Source: Hysterium pulicare CBS 123377 (Eukaryota > Ascomycota > Dothideomycetes > Hysteriales > Hysteriaceae). Taken from it: DNA of 64,000 bases. The stretch spans positions 62,001-126,000 of the forward strand of contig AJFK01000093.1 in the NCBI GenBank assembly GCA_000467715.1, given 5' to 3'. The position numbers were made by a program, and so were the translations under genes. Position 1 is the first letter of the stretch. Every line of letters starts with the position of its first letter. Positions 13,007 through 25,806 of this stretch are shown here, piece by piece. Below the pieces are notes generated by a model that saw only the letters and a list, made by a program, of their open reading frames with translations, made no database searches and was not told the origin of the DNA.

Positions 13007-14032
13007 AAACACGGATACCCAGCTTTCCTCTCGTCACTTTCTGGGCTGATCCAATATCCGACTTCGGTCCAGCCCTCTGGCCGAGCTGACATACTCTGCC
13101 AGTCGTCGTTTCGGGCGATGCGAAGTAAGGAGCACAACTGGCTCTACGCTCTATGTATACTCACACAAATATTTCCTTTAGTCAATCTGCATTCGGGCTG
13201 GCCGGCTGGTTTTGGGGGCAGGGCAAGGGCAGACAAACGGCATTTTCGGTTTTCATCTGCCATATGGGAGACTATTTTCCCCACATGGATATATAGCATG
13301 GCGTTCAAAGTTTTCGTTTACGTGTTCCTCTGGCATTCTCCCCAACTAAACTACCAAAAATTCCTTCTGGGGGTTTAGGGGCCGTGTCTCGTTCTGCCGC
13401 CTAGAGGTCGATAGAATCTTTCTTGGACTATGTATGAATGCGATATGTGGGGGCCTTTTTTTATAGGCGAGATAATTGAATCTAGAGGCTTTGAATACCT
13501 TGGGATGGGTTTGGTTGAGATTTGTATTTGTGATGTCAATTTATGCTGCTGCCTATTGGCGTGACCGTGGATCGGATTCTATACTCTTGCTCTTTTCTTG
13601 CTCGTTTCTTGGCTTGCATGTGATGAACATGGTTGCAATGATTTGCAGTGAACAGAGTAACATGGCGTAATAGGCCGAGCAGTGGCAAGGCTTGGCATCT
13701 TAACATAGAAATTGCGAATTACTCGCATGATTACGGTATTGAGTGAAGAAACTTGACATTATTGGACTTTCATAAAGTGAAACGTATGGGATCGTGAACC
13801 ATTAAGATAAAAAAACAGGAATAGCGAGTGGATAACTCCGGTAAGGGGTATCAATGAAGCCCGAATGATGGAAATAATACAAGAAACCCAATCTGTGTCT
13901 CCGCACTTCCTATTTGCCCTAGCCCAAATCATTTTGCTGAACAATAAACTAGAAATACAAATTGGAATCGTGTCCAAGGCTATTAGAACCTCCGCGCAGC
14001 CACCGTATCGTCATCCTCAATACTCGCTCCTA
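13007..14032. other. Convergent intergenic region
   Basis: About 1 kb between the stops of the carrier and the stomatin gene, which run towards each other. It looks like two 3' untranslated regions with T-rich stretches. I see no gene, repeat or RNA. Confidence 0.6.
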
Positions 14033-15131
14033 TTACATATTCTCGATTACGTGAGAGTTGATGGCGTTCTGGAAACCTGGAGTTCCGTGACCGTACTCCT
14101 GGGAGGCATCATCAGGCCTGTACTTGCTTGGGCCTTCTCCGTGTGCCTCCGCTTGGGCGAGAGCAGACTGCACAGTCTGGTTCTGAGCAGGGAGGAAGAT
14201 GACCTTGGAGTTCGCAGTCTTAGCCATGGCTTGCATGGCCTCAAGGTATCGGATCTGCATGGCAGGAGCGGAGGACAGGATGTCGGCGGCTTGGCGCATC
14301 AACTTAGCACTCTCAACCTCGGCACGCGCGGCAATGACCTTGGCTTCACCGGTTCTCTTGGATTGAGCGGCCATGGAGAGGGAGTCCTGGAGTTCCTGGC
14401 TGAAGATGATGTCTTTGATGAGCATGGACTCGACGTCTACGCCCCAGCCCATAGCGATTTCCTCGATTATTTCGCGGATCGACTGAGCGATCTCTTCTCG
14501 GCGCTCGATCACATCCTGAAGAACGCGTGCGCCAATGACGTGACGGAGAGTGGTTTGAGTCCGTTCAATCAGGGCTTGACGGATGTTGCTGATCCCGAAA
14601 GCGGCCTTGTGTGGTGATGTGATACGATAGTAGATGACTGATGTGAGGTGCAACGAAACGTTATCCTTGGTCATGCAGACTTGCTTAGGAACCTCTGCAT
14701 TAGATGTTAGCGTTTATTCACCAGAAATGAGCATTTCAGAGCTACATACCGACAATCTGAATCTTGACATCGACCTGGATCAAGCTCTCGGACAGAGGAT
14801 TGACCTTTACAAGGCCGGGATCGACTGCACGAGCGAATCGCCCGAATTTGGTGACAAGACCGACATTACCCTGACTTACGGGTTTGTATGGGTTGGGACA
14901 GACGATACAACAAGGAATTGCGCCCAAGCCACCAATGCAGGATCCGAGAGTGTTGATCATGGCTCCATACCAGCCGTGCGAGTCGGCATCAGCAGTGTCT
15001 GGCTTGATAACACTTGCGTAGGAAGGCTGAAGGTCCTCGCGCCGAGGTGGTTGCACCTTGACGATAGGCTCATCTAAGCGTGCGCGGCCGATGCCATTCG
15101 CATCGATGGGAGCTTTGCCGTTAGTGGACAT
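14033..15131 (-). CDS. Stomatin-like SPFH/Band 7 membrane protein
   Basis: Two minus-strand exons (15131-14750, 14694-14033) join in frame into 347 residues. After a polar head of about 50 residues comes a short hydrophobic Cys-rich hairpin (GGLGAIPCCIVCPNPY), the usual membrane anchor and palmitoylation region. The SPFH domain follows: GNVGLVTKFGRF, VDPGLVKVNP, DNVSLHLTSVIYYRI, then the Ala/Glu-rich coiled-coil with RREEIAQSIREI and AQSKRTGEAKVIAARAE. The C-terminal part ends in a short disordered tail. Stomatins form oligomers on the cytosolic face of membranes and organise lipid microdomains and channels. Length and layout agree with fungal stomatins. Neighbours give no functional clue. 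Confidence 0.94.
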
Positions 15132-18056
15132 GGTTGTGTTTGTTGTGGTAACCGTCGATGAGTCGTCGAGAATATGGTGAGTGGAAGACAGCTTGTCGAG
15201 AAGAATGGGATGGTGCTATATAGTCTATCAAGTATGCTAGTGTGTTGTGTGTGGGTGTAATGAGACGATGTTAGTTTCACGAGGTGTCGACACCACTTCT
15301 TAAAGGGCGCCTTCCAGGTGGGGAAGAAGAGGCAGGCTTGGCCCAGATAGGTGGCCAAGCGACCTAGCGACGGACAGTGCGCAGGGCTCAAAGCTTAGCA
15401 CCCACTCCCATCGGGGCTGTGCAGAAGAACACGAGCGCGAGCAAGCAGCAAGGCAAAGTCAGAGCGATGGCACATGAGGGATTATTCCCCTTGGAACCGG
15501 GTACGGCACCATGGCCGTCGCAAAGGCTCAGCCAGGGGGGACGGACTGCACACCAGGACTCGCCGCACGTGAGAACCAAAGACGCTGTCGAAGATCGATG
15601 ATGCTGTTGACATGTCGGCACGCATCGCTGCCGAGCACAGCACCAATAACGCGCCGCGAGGCTTCAATTGCAGATTGCAGATGTCAAAGAAAACCATTGT
15701 CTCGCCACGTCCGGCATGGAAAGAACGGCTAATCGGAGTCCTGAGCGACTTCCTTAAGCGGCCTCTCTCCACTGCTCTTTCCCGTTTCTGCGACACCTCG
15801 ATGATCACGAGCCTGTGATGAGCTCTTCTTCGTCTCTCGCTATCGGGCAAGGCAGATTCACACGGCCTCTACGCCCAATTGCATCCCACACTTTCCAAAT
15901 ACCTTCTTCCCTCGGCTTACGTGAAGGCGCCCCTGTCGGCCGCCTTGCCAAGCTCTCTAAATCCTTCCAGTCAAAGTGCGCCACTTCAAAGGATTTTGGC
16001 TGGTCTTGGCCTTTGGATGGATGAGGCTTGGGAAGAATCTTTCACTCAGTAAGGGGCAGAACTAATTGTTCAACCAAGGCACATACCAACTCTGAAGGCT
16101 GATATGAAGGCGCAGGTGGCTCCCTAACGCAGACCACTACTCAAGCGACGTATGCGATGTTCAGATGTCCACTACTTCCCACTTCACACGAGAATCTTCA
16201 TGTGCAAATTGTACCGGTCAACAAGTCAAGAGAAAATGCCTCGTAATTCGCTCATCTCGCACTCCTGTGGTAATCAATATTATTGCTGCGCCCTCAACTC
16301 CGTGCGCGAATAGCATATTCGTGCAATCTGGACTGTTGAGCCAATTTGCTAACCTGTGCGTCCGCTGACGGAGTGTTTATTCCTCAAACTCGCCTTGGCT
16401 ATCGGCGTCGCTGAGGTGCACCGCCCTCTTCACTCTCCACTGTAACGACGAACCTTGCAGATGGTTTGAGTGACAAGACTTCACGACTTCGTTGGGCTTT
16501 TGTCAATAGAATGTTGAACGTTACGTCTCCGCACACTCGGAATCTTTTGCAACTACGAAAGCAAAAACGTGAAGAAACAGTCAAAGCCACGGATTAAGGG
16601 ATCGTAGACCAGTCGAGTGCTTTCTCCATTACCTGCCGCCAATTTTGAGCTCCTAAAGTTTTCCCACCTCTAAGGATTGGTCTTGCAGAGCAACATTCCT
16701 GAATTAGCGCTCCAGTGGTAGGGACTCAGCATGTTATCGGCTTTTATCAACGTGTCAGCGCCTTTAATGCCTCGCAAGGCGGATTTTCTTATCGGTTCTC
16801 TTTCTTCAAACCTTCTCCACCTGAGTGTTGGGTTTCTCCTCATTTCCATCTGCAGCGTTGGAATGAAACTTGGCGCCATAGCCACGCTTTGAGAACGAAA
16901 GGGCATCAGCATCTGCGATTCCGTGAGATTAGATACTTTCTTCTTTCATTGTTCGATATTTTCAGACCGTCAAGCCATCCCCTCAAAACGGCGGCGATTA
17001 TCCAAGTACGTTCTATTTGTAACCTTCCCGAACGATACCCTGATGATAGCAATCTCGTTCCTCCTTCTGAGTCTACCGTGAATGCCGTTAATATCCGTGT
17101 CGGTTCTCCTTGGAGATTTTGCTCCTTTGAAGGCATCCTCTGGCGACAGCCCATAGCCGCCAACTTCACTGCTGCAAGGCGAGGGCTATCTCTAAGACCC
17201 CTGACAGCCGCAGCAAACAGAAAGGATTGGCGGCACTGGTACTCCCTTTGCCTTTGAACCAACAACAGGGCGTTGCGGTTACTATCAAGACAGTCGAATT
17301 CCTTTAGGGTAGAACACACCAACGAAATCATTATGTGAGGACAGCCTACATCCACGGCGTAGTGTGGTCGCAGTTCTAGACATTCGCCTCCTAACTGTGC
17401 CGCACTCGGCGCTTGTTGGCCAACTGAAGTCGGAAAGAGAGGCACAGTGCTTTGGCGTTGTGTTAACAATTTTTTCCTCAAGAAACTTTACACGTGTCTC
17501 TCATACATATTTGTAAATCTGGCATGACGATCTTCCTACAAAGTTCCGCGATGAATAGCTGACTGGGTTCTTTGACAGGTTGTTCGCGCTCTACAAGGAC
17601 ACACGGTTCTCTGTTTGCCCCTGACACACTCTCTTCTGGATGGCCAAAAATATTCTTCGGAAGTTATAAGTCAGGACGTTTGGCATGAGAAACCCCCATC
17701 TGATAGCAATCGCCAATGATCCCCATACTTGCAATGCAATACGTTCAGTGTCGAAACCATCTTTTCAGGCTCGATAGGAAGCTTCAATGCCTAATGAGGA
17801 GTACAGAAGGCTGTGGGAGAGATAAAAACATCTTCAGCTGTGTATATCCACTGGCAGAGAAGCAAGCAAGGATCTCAACAGTGGTTCAAGGATAGAACGC
17901 TGACTGAAAACAAGCTCATCGATTGCACATCTAGATTACGATCTACCCTATCCAATAGCATAGGAGCCTAGACCAAACATGACATGAACAAACCATTAAT
18001 GTGCCAGCCAAGATACAATGCGCCTTACACCAAATACCCTCTACTAGACTTCGACT
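15132..18056. other. Long intergenic region, no supported gene
   Basis: Nearly 2.9 kb. Frames such as those at 16715-17257 and 16906-17481 have no recognisable domain. The stomatin promoter lies at the left and the 3' end of the coiled-coil gene at the right. I see no tRNA, tandem repeat or transposon ends. A long non-coding transcript cannot be excluded. Confidence 0.55.
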
Positions 18057-20059
18057 CTAACCCTTGAGTATAGAAGTCGATTTCCGATCCTTCTTCAGCG
18101 GCGAGAACTGAAACCCGTCGGCTGTCGTCATCATGAAACCACCCTTAATCGGTCCCGGTCCCTTCGCAAGCAAACTCTTCCCAAGCGACTTGGACGCGAA
18201 AAGTCCCTTGCCCGGGATCGGCTTCGTGGGCGGAGCGTCCTCTTCAGTATCGAACAGCGTTTTACCCAATCCACCACCCAGCTTGCGCTTCTTTTTCTTC
18301 TCGGGCTCGGGCTCCTGGTTGAAGGCCGCGAAGGACATAAGCGACTTGCGTGGTTGGCCAGTTGGACGGGAAGTGTTCTTGAGTTTGGGGACTTGAGGCT
18401 TCTCCTTCTCTAACTTCTTGGCTTCGTCTTCGGCAGGAACTGTAACTGGGGCAGTGTTCTCGGAATTATCATCGCCATGCTCGGATACTTCTTCAACGAC
18501 TTTCTCGAGGGTTGGTGCGGCGGATTTCTTGCGAGCGCCGGGTTTCGCGTTGGCTTTGCTGGATGAGGACGGAGCTAATGGTTTTGACTTGGGCTGAGCG
18601 ATCTTCTTTGGTGCCCTCTTTGGAGCTGCAGAGGGAGTGGCTTCAAGTGCTTCAACTTCGTCTTTGTCTTCTACGGCAGGCGCACCGTCGTCCTGAGGAC
18701 TGTCTGGCGCTACGCTTGTTGTCCGGTTAAGGAATGGCGTAATGGAGAACGTGGATTTGTCGCCAACGGCTGCAGAAGCGCCACGCTTCTTTCTCTTTGC
18801 AGGAAGGGTATCTCCGGGTGTTCCCATCATTGCATCCGGATCAGCAGACGCTGCGATACGTTTACGAGGATTCTTTGCAGTGGGTTCAACGGAAGGCCGA
18901 GCAGCGGCAGCAGCCTTGGTCGTCTCAAGTTCTGCTTCGGTTTCCTTGAGTTTGTCTTTTGTGGTCTTCAATTTGGCCCTGAATTGACTTAGTTTATCCT
19001 CTTGCACTGCGCTCTTGCCTTCCAATTCAGAGATCGACTTCTGGAAGGCCTTCTCCGCGTTTTGACGCTCGCGTTTCTCTTGTTCTAACTCCTGCCGGAG
19101 TTCGTCTAGCTGTCCGTCGTGGTCTTCATTCTTGCTGTTCTTGTTTGCCTTCTCCAATCTGGCTTGAGCGAGTTCTACCGCACGCTTGGAAGATTCCACC
19201 TCGTCCTTCAATTTCTCTGTGGCTTGCTCCGCCTTGTCAAGAGCTTTCTCGGCCTTCTCGCGGTCGCGCTTCTCCTTCGATAAGTCCTTCCGGAGGTTTT
19301 CCATTTCTGCCTCAAGTTCATCGTCCTGGTCGGCCTTCTTCCCCTTCTTTGCTGTCGCGCGGGCGGAAGCTCGCTTTTCGTTCTCCAGTTCAACTTGTAG
19401 GGTTGTTAATTGGCGTTGTAGCGATAGTTTCTCGGACAGAAGGCCTTGATTGGACTCGGCCTGAGCGCGCAAGTGCTCCACCTCCGGCTTGAGGGAGGCC
19501 ATTTCGCGGGTCAGAGCGAGTTTTTCTGAGAGGAGCTTGTTTGAGTCGGTGGTAATGTTTTCCATGGCTTTCAGCTCGGCCTAACATCCGCGTTAGTGTT
19601 GGAAAAAAAAAATGAATCTCTGTTGTGAATCGTTGAAAAACACCAAATTTCAGGAGTGACCCACCTTTAAGTTGGCGATCTCCCGCGACTGTGTTCGCAT
19701 GTCATTTTGGAAGGAGTGATTGTCAACTTGGAGCTGTTCCAGCTGCGCAAGCGCTTCATCCAATGCCTGCTCTAACCCATCTGAACGCGCTTCTTCTTCA
19801 CTCAGTTGACTATGTAGGTCATCCTTTTCATCTTCTAGGATGAGCTGTTGTATACGAAGCTTTCGAATGTCTTCATCTTTAGCAACGACTTCGACCGAAT
19901 GCTTGCTTCGTTCCAGATTCAACTCCAGATTTGCAGTTCGGAGAGCATGTTGTAGCTAGAAGCGCTTATTGTTAGCTGTTGTGTAAACGGAATCGCAATT
20001 GCGGGCCAACCCACATCCTGTATTTCATGAATGTTTTCTGGCTCCATTTCAGGTGCCAT
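18057..20059 (-). CDS. Long coiled-coil protein with basic Ser/Pro tail
   Basis: Three minus-strand exons (20059-20015, 19955-19665, 19580-18057) join in frame into 619 residues. The start ATG opens MAPEMEPENIHEIQD. Residues from about 20 to 330 form a nearly continuous coiled coil rich in Leu, Glu and Lys. After it come basic clusters (NPRKRIAA, AKRKKRGA) that look like nuclear localisation signals, then Ala/Pro/Lys-rich disordered sequence and a conserved-looking end with GKTLFDTEEDAPP and FQFSPLKKD. The layout suggests a nuclear structural protein, for example of spindle pole, kinetochore or chromatin. I cannot assign a family. The gene is divergent from the OST3-like gene, with 413 bases between starts. 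Confidence 0.85.
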
Positions 20060-20472
20060 ATGTCTAAATCTGCACACCAAAAGATGGGGTGGGGTTAATA
20101 GGTGTAGGGATAATTAGAGAGTAAGTTGAGGTTGGACGCGTTTGTGTTGATAAACAGTCTTGGCGGATTCTCCCGCTGCCAAGCAAAATACTCCACGTGC
20201 AGTTCAATGAGCATCACTGTTCTGCACATTTACAAAGATAGTTTATAGAGCAAACTCTATTTAGAATTAATGAATAGCTACAGTTTTGTCGTCCTCAACT
20301 GCCTTATTGAATCTCCATACTGAATACCTCTACAAGACCCTTGCAAACTATAAAATCTTGGCACGGATTACGTACGCCAATTCCAAAAGGCCAGCGAGGC
20401 CACAGCGCTTCAAGTATCAAGCATAGCTTCAAGAGCTTCAACCAAATCCCAAATTTCTTCTCTTCTCCCACA

Positions 20473-21633
20473 ATGAGGTGGCTCAACCTCCTCTCGGTCT
20501 CTCTTTTGCCTTTTACTACTCTTGCAGCAAAGAAATCCTCCGGTGACCGATATGCTGATTTCCGTGCCAAAACGCCATCCTCCACACCGCTGAAGCTTGA
20601 CGATACTTCATACGCCCAATTGACAAAGGCACCAAGGGATTATTCGGTTGCCCTTCTGCTTACGGCATTAGAAACCCGCTTCGGTTGTCAACTTTGCAGA
20701 GAGTTCCAGCCAGAGTGGGAATTGTTAGCTAAGAGTTGGACGAAGGGTGATAAATCTGGGGAGAGTCGGTTGATTTATGGAACTTTGGATTTTGTTGATG
20801 GAAAGAATACGTTCCAATCGGTATGAAAGAAATGCATATCATTGCAAGGCATCTATCAACTAACATGTTGCAGTTAATGCTTCAAACGGCTCCTGTCCTA
20901 CTACTCTTCCACCCCACCGTAGGCCCGCACGCAAAAGCTGATGCACAGCCTACAAGATATGACTTTGTGAATGGGTGAGACAACTAAATACATGCAATGA
21001 CCGATGGGAACCTCTGGAATATTACTAATTCTTTGCAGTCCTCAGTCTGCCGAGCAGATGCACGGATGGATCTCTCGACACCTCCCCGATGGTCCTAAAC
21101 CACCAGTTGTCCGCCCCGTCAACTATGTTAAGATTGTCTCTGTAACGACCGCCATTCTGGGCCTGATTACTTTCTTCTCCGTCGCTGCACCCTACATTGT
21201 CCCTGTTTTGCAAAACCGCAACCTTTGGGCTGCCGTCAGCCTTATCGCTGTCTTACTCTTCACTAGCGGACACATGTTCAATCATATCAGGAAAGTTCCG
21301 TATGTGTCTGGTGATGGAAAGGGTGGTATTAGCTACTTTGCTGGCGGCTTCAGCAACCAATTTGGCTTGGAATCGCAGATCATTGCGGCGATCTGTAAGT
21401 AGACGGAGTATCGTCCACACTTCCTAGGCATAACTAATTTCTGCCGTATAGATGGCGTCCTCTCCTTTGCTACTATTTCCCTCGCTCTTAAAGTTCCCCG
21501 CATTGCCGACTCGAAGGCTCAACAATTTGCTGTCTTCCTTTGGAGTGGTGTACTGCTATGCATGTACAGCTTCCTCCTGAGTGTTTTCCGGACAAAGAAT
21601 GGCGGATACTCCTTCTGGCTTCCTCCATTCTAA
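20473..21633 (+). CDS. OST3: Oligosaccharyltransferase subunit OST3/OST6
   Basis: Four exons (20473-20820, 20874-20974, 21039-21394, 21452-21633) join in frame into 328 residues. There is an N-terminal signal peptide (RWLNLLSVSLLPFTTLAA), a lumenal thioredoxin-like domain with a CQLC redox motif (FGCQLCREFQPEW), and four hydrophobic segments in the C-terminal half. This is the OST3/OST6 (animal MagT1/TUSC3) architecture. The subunit sits in the ER membrane oligosaccharyltransferase and holds substrate polypeptides by mixed disulfides so that more Asn sites are glycosylated. The protein ends GYSFWLPPF, a family-typical end. The symbol is given by family; OST3 and OST6 are not separable by eye. 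Confidence 0.92.
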
Positions 21634-22178
21634 ATGCATTGATGGACAATCAACATGTACAACAACTTGTGGAATTTGTATCGACCTGGGGAAATACATG
21701 TCGAACGGCTTGATCACTCCGTTATCGTCGGGAATGGTCAGGGATGTAAAGCCGATCTTTTTACTCGGCCAAGCAGTACCGGCAAAGCTTTAGAGGATTG
21801 AGAGTCAGCTACTGAAAGATCTCATTGGGTATTGATAGCATAGCCACCTTTGAGGCGTACAAGGTGGCCACATTATATATAGAAAAGCATTTCTGCCCCC
21901 TTTGACCTCATATCGTTCTGTGCATGTGCAAACTAAAGCATCACGCATTGTCAATATTTGGACATTAGGACCTAATCGCGCGATTTCCCTCATTTGCCAC
22001 CATCCCATCGCTACATTCCTTAAACAATGCCCATTTCAGCTCCATACTGAACGATCTCCAGAGTAACATCTCTCCTCTCCCTTTCAGGATCCGTGACTCA
22101 GAGAGCGGAATCTATCCCCGGCGTGGCCTAAGCTAGCTGTTCAGATTTCAAAAACAAAATTTAATCATATAAAATAAC
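21634..22178. other. AT-leaning intergenic stretch
   Basis: Contains the 3' end of the OST3-like gene and becomes increasingly AT-rich. No gene is supported. Confidence 0.5.
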
Positions 22179-22265
22179 TGAGGACTCATATTCCAGAAAA
22201 TGCATTATCAAAAACTGAAAATGTTCGAAAAAAAAGAATTAAATGAGGACTCATATTCCAGAAAA
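22179..22265. repeat. Tandem duplication next to the tRNA
   Basis: A 22-base sequence starting TGAGGACTCATATTCCAG occurs at 22179-22200 and again at 22244-22265, 65 bases apart. The bases that follow each copy also resemble each other, so the repeat unit is about 65 bases and its second half has diverged. Confidence 0.85.
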
Positions 22266-22303
22266 CTTATTGTCAAAAATGGAGAATATTCCAAAAATGG
22301 ACC

Positions 22304-22310
22304 AAAAAAA
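22304..22310 (-). terminator. RNA polymerase III terminator of tRNA-Ala
   Basis: Seven A residues on the plus strand give a T7 run on the transcribed strand, ten bases past the discriminator base of the tRNA. This is the expected position and length of a Pol III terminator. Confidence 0.8.
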
Positions 22311-22320
22311 CTAGTTGATC

Positions 22321-22392
22321 TGGACTTGCTGGGAATCGAACCCAGGACCTTTCCCATGCTAAGGGAAAATTATACCACTAAACCACAAGCCC
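22321..22392 (-). tRNA. tRNA-Ala (AGC), intronless
   Basis: Read on the minus strand, the 72 bases fold into a cloverleaf. The acceptor stem is GGGCTTG with CAAGTCC and contains a G3:U70 wobble, the alanine identity element. The anticodon stem TTCCC/GGGAA encloses the loop TTAGCAT with anticodon AGC. The T arm is CTGGG-TTCGATT-CCCAG and the discriminator base is A. The A-box and B-box promoters are internal and intact. The encoded RNA would be edited to inosine at position 34. Confidence 0.95.
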
Positions 22393-23902
22393 ATTCAGTT
22401 GGATGAAAATTATCTGATCAATTAATCATTTATATGGTTATAACAATGAGTTGAAAACCGACGACCTCGCATCTTGGATTCCGAACGAAAGAACTTGCTG
22501 AATAGATGGTCCCATTAAATAAAGCAACCCTTGAGTATTGTCAAGGCTAATTTCAGAGAATTGAATTTCTAACATCAATAATGTAAGCTTCCTATAATCC
22601 GAAACTAAAAATACGTTTCAGGACGACGGTAAAAAATAGTAAATTGATTCCTGAGATAGGACTAGCGCTTTGGAGTCACCCACATCCATCAGGCGCATCC
22701 CGATCTATGGGTCTTCAGTAGTGGCTTGGCATTCCTACATACCTAGTAGCGTACCTCTCGGAGGTGTCCACCCACAATCGCTACTTACAATCTATTTCTG
22801 AAAGCTTCCTCTGCGCTTAGCTTTTCGTAGTATTGACCCAGCAAACCCATCATGAGTCCCAGCTTGCTACTTCAATTTTCTCAGAATTAGCTAATTAGCC
22901 AGCTCTCAGCGCTCGCGCTCCAATTTTGCCAAATCACGTTTTCAGACTTCGGAAGATGGTTCAAATATCGATGAAATCACATCTCTGCGGTAAGAGTAAA
23001 ACGCTTTCAACTGCCAATACCTCATTTATCAAAAACATAATTGGTCTAAACTTCTCATGCGCAAATGGTTTTTTGAGCTTTTTGGTCGTACTAAAGCAAT
23101 CACGTATCTCAAAAGCGAGAAATCATATCATGAATACAGTGCTTCCAGTCGAACTACAATCAGTGTACGAATGTATGCATCGATAATACACTTTAGCTTT
23201 CAATCTGACCGAGAATTCCCTCTCCGATCTCTCCGTCCGAACCGTGGCTAGTTAGATATGGCCGAAATTTTTCATCTTCCAGAGAAGGATTCGCCGCCCT
23301 TCAACACGCGTCCAACAAAACCTAAGGAGATTCACGCTGGAGCTCTCATAATTTGTAATTCGACAGCTTGCATGGACGGAGCATCACACTCGAGAAGCCC
23401 AGTCACGACTACTGCTGCCGCTATCGTTGCCTTTGACGACACAACATGAAAACCCTATAGAAGTAAAGTCATGGATCATATGCAAGCCTTGGGGAAAAGG
23501 GCAAGTGCAGGTAGACGAAGCTGAGCAGTAGGGGGAGAATGAAGGTATATCGTTACGAAAGGGATGCAGTCGCACCCTCAGAGAGCTACGTAAAAGGACA
23601 CCAACGTAAGGCTTCTGCACACGACATATACACACAGCAAAACAATCTCAAGGTACGTAGACAGTGTCATATATCTAGGTAGACATGGCTGAAGAGATGC
23701 TTTAGGTATTTGTCATAGGTAGTTGGTACATTACCCTTGGGATGAGAAGCTTCAGGATTAGTGAAAGCACTCGATTTTTTAGCAACAGCGATGGAGAAGC
23801 CCACCGACTAAGACATTGCTCTTGGACTGGCTCAGCAGTTGTTAAGCTTACTCTTGCACTCCCTTTTTCATTTATCCACGAACGATTCAAGCCATCATCG
23901 CC
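22393..23902. other. AT-rich gene-poor stretch
   Basis: About 1.5 kb of AT-rich sequence separates the tRNA from the wrecked terpene cyclase. It has many short stops in all frames and no recognisable protein fragment. It could be decayed transposon sequence, but no terminal repeats or coding remnant prove that. Confidence 0.5.
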
Positions 23903-25806
23903 TCATTCTTCCACACCAACCAATTTTTCTGCTTTGCGCTTGCGGCTTGCAATATCCTTTGCGACATACAACTGTCCAAACAAATCGGTTACATCGATCA
24001 GAACCTTCAAGCCTCCAATTGATTCGGGCGAAGAAATGATTTCCTTCAAGGTTCGAAATGACAGTTCCATGAGCTTGCGCTCGAACTCCGCAATAGCCAT
24101 GAGGCTCTGAAGGGCCATGGAGCAATACGCCATTCTAAGCAACGACGACTGAAACGTCGTTTTCTCGATCCAGATGTAGTCTATCTTCTCCGTTCTTGGA
24201 TACTCTGCTATCAAAAAGCTTTTCGCTTGCAAGAGACAATCTGTCAAATATCCACAGATTGACGAACCCTGTGGGAGACGTAATGCATGAGATAGCCCCA
24301 AAATGCTGTAACTTGTCGCCTCCAAGGAATGACCCCACGATCCGTCGCTCTGTTGGGCTGCTAAGACTTGGCTGATAATTCTGCAAAGAGTCTTGGGGAT
24401 GCGATCTGTGAAAACATGCAGTGGGATTGCCTGCAAGCATCCTGCATCGTATTGTTTAAGAGCAAGGACAATAACCTCGACAAGCAACATGGATGAGTAC
24501 TCGGACAAGATATTCTATTTGTCAGTGATGTCTCGGTCTCCATTTTCAACCAGGTCGAGGAGAAACGTCAAAGCCTTTTCGATCTGTGAGGTGTACTGGC
24601 CGTTGGACTGGTGCTCGAGTTCTAGTAGCACCAACACAGCGTTGCAATTGGCACTGAAACTCGGATTGCTTTCCAGCTCGTACGTCTTGAAGCATTCCGC
24701 TGTTTCATATTGGCTGACCAATGGCGCGATGTCTGCGGTGGCTGCACAGCCAAGACGGCGGAGTCGCATGAGCATCAACAGGCTGCAGGCGGTATCATCT
24801 GCATCCTCGAGTATCCTAGGAGCAAATCTGACGAGGCTACCCTGCTGCTTCATAGTCTCTAGAAAGAACGATATGACTGGGCTTAGATTGACATCACCTA
24901 GAAAGATCCTTCAACGACAGGCGAGAGCATAAACGAGATAGCCTTTTAGTGTTAGTGGCCATTTTTTCGGATATTCATCCAGCAAGAGCGACGGAGTTAC
25001 CCAAGATACCTCGAATAGCGGGGTTCGAAAAGCACTAGGCACAGTCTCAGTGCCTCCATAAGACGCCACAGTTCTACGCAGATATCTTTCCGCTCGTTGG
25101 TCCCATTCTGACGAGTGAAAAAGGTAAGCCGCTGTAGCGGCCGGAGATCCAAAGATGCGTAATTCTTCCGAACAGTGATGAGATCCTTCAAAAGTCAGTG
25201 ATATCGACGAACGCCTCGATCGAGTGCAGGAGTGGGTTTCTTTTGACCCATATACTAATTCCGGAGAAAACTTGCTGATTTTCTGTTGATACAGCTGTAT
25301 AAGCTTGGCGTGTCCGGGGAATTCAAACTGGATAGCGAGGCCCTCTAATTGACGTAACAGAGCGGTGACGAGCAACTCGAACCCTACATGTACGACATTT
25401 TCTACGTCCCAGGAGTGTAGATTCTTCTGCAATCTAGATCTACCTCGTTGGATGCATTGCGTAAAGGTCCGGTGCTCCTCGGAAGATGGAAGACTTCGAG
25501 CCCTATGCGTTGCAATTGAGAGTAGAGCGGCTAGGGATACTATGGTACCGTTGGTGGGAGACGCGTAAGATGGCCATATGCCGTCAGTCTGCTGAGCTCG
25601 TAACACTATTTCTAGGCATTGTGGGAAAAGACAAACATGCGGGTCTCCATAGTTATCAGGGACAAACACGCTGTATCGTATAATGAAGGGCTGAACGAGC
25701 TGAAGCTCATAATTTGATCATGGTTCCCGCAGTGTTCCTTGATTATCTTGAGTGCTTCTTGCGGACTAGGGCAGGGTTTCGATCTTCCAAGTAGTCTGTC
25801 GTCCAT
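23903..25806 (-). pseudogene. Class II diterpene cyclase (copalyl-diphosphate-synthase-like), decayed
   Basis: The minus strand carries about 640 codons of similarity to class II labdane cyclases, starting MDDRLLGRSKPCPSPQEA. Markers are SPSLYDTA, LFPQCLEIVLRAQQTDGIW, SPAATAAYLFHSSEWD, RFAPRILEDADDTACSLL with the DxDD-type acid motif (DADD), and QQSDGSWGHSLEATSYSILG. No DDxxD or DExxE class I site follows, so the ancestor was a stand-alone copalyl-type cyclase that protonates geranylgeranyl diphosphate. Similarity runs through two in-frame stops (near 24.91 and 24.52 kb) and about three frame changes (near 25.66 and 25.2 kb) that no plausible intron explains, so it is called a pseudogene. Assembly indels could explain the frame changes but less easily the stops. 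It sits next to a P450, as in terpenoid clusters. Confidence 0.8.

Noticed and set aside
13865-14617. 250-codon plus-strand frame
   Set aside because: It is the antisense of the stomatin exon, whose minus-strand reading has clear SPFH motifs.
22432-23240. AT-rich frames that might be a decayed transposon
   Set aside because: No transposase motif, terminal repeat or duplication was found.
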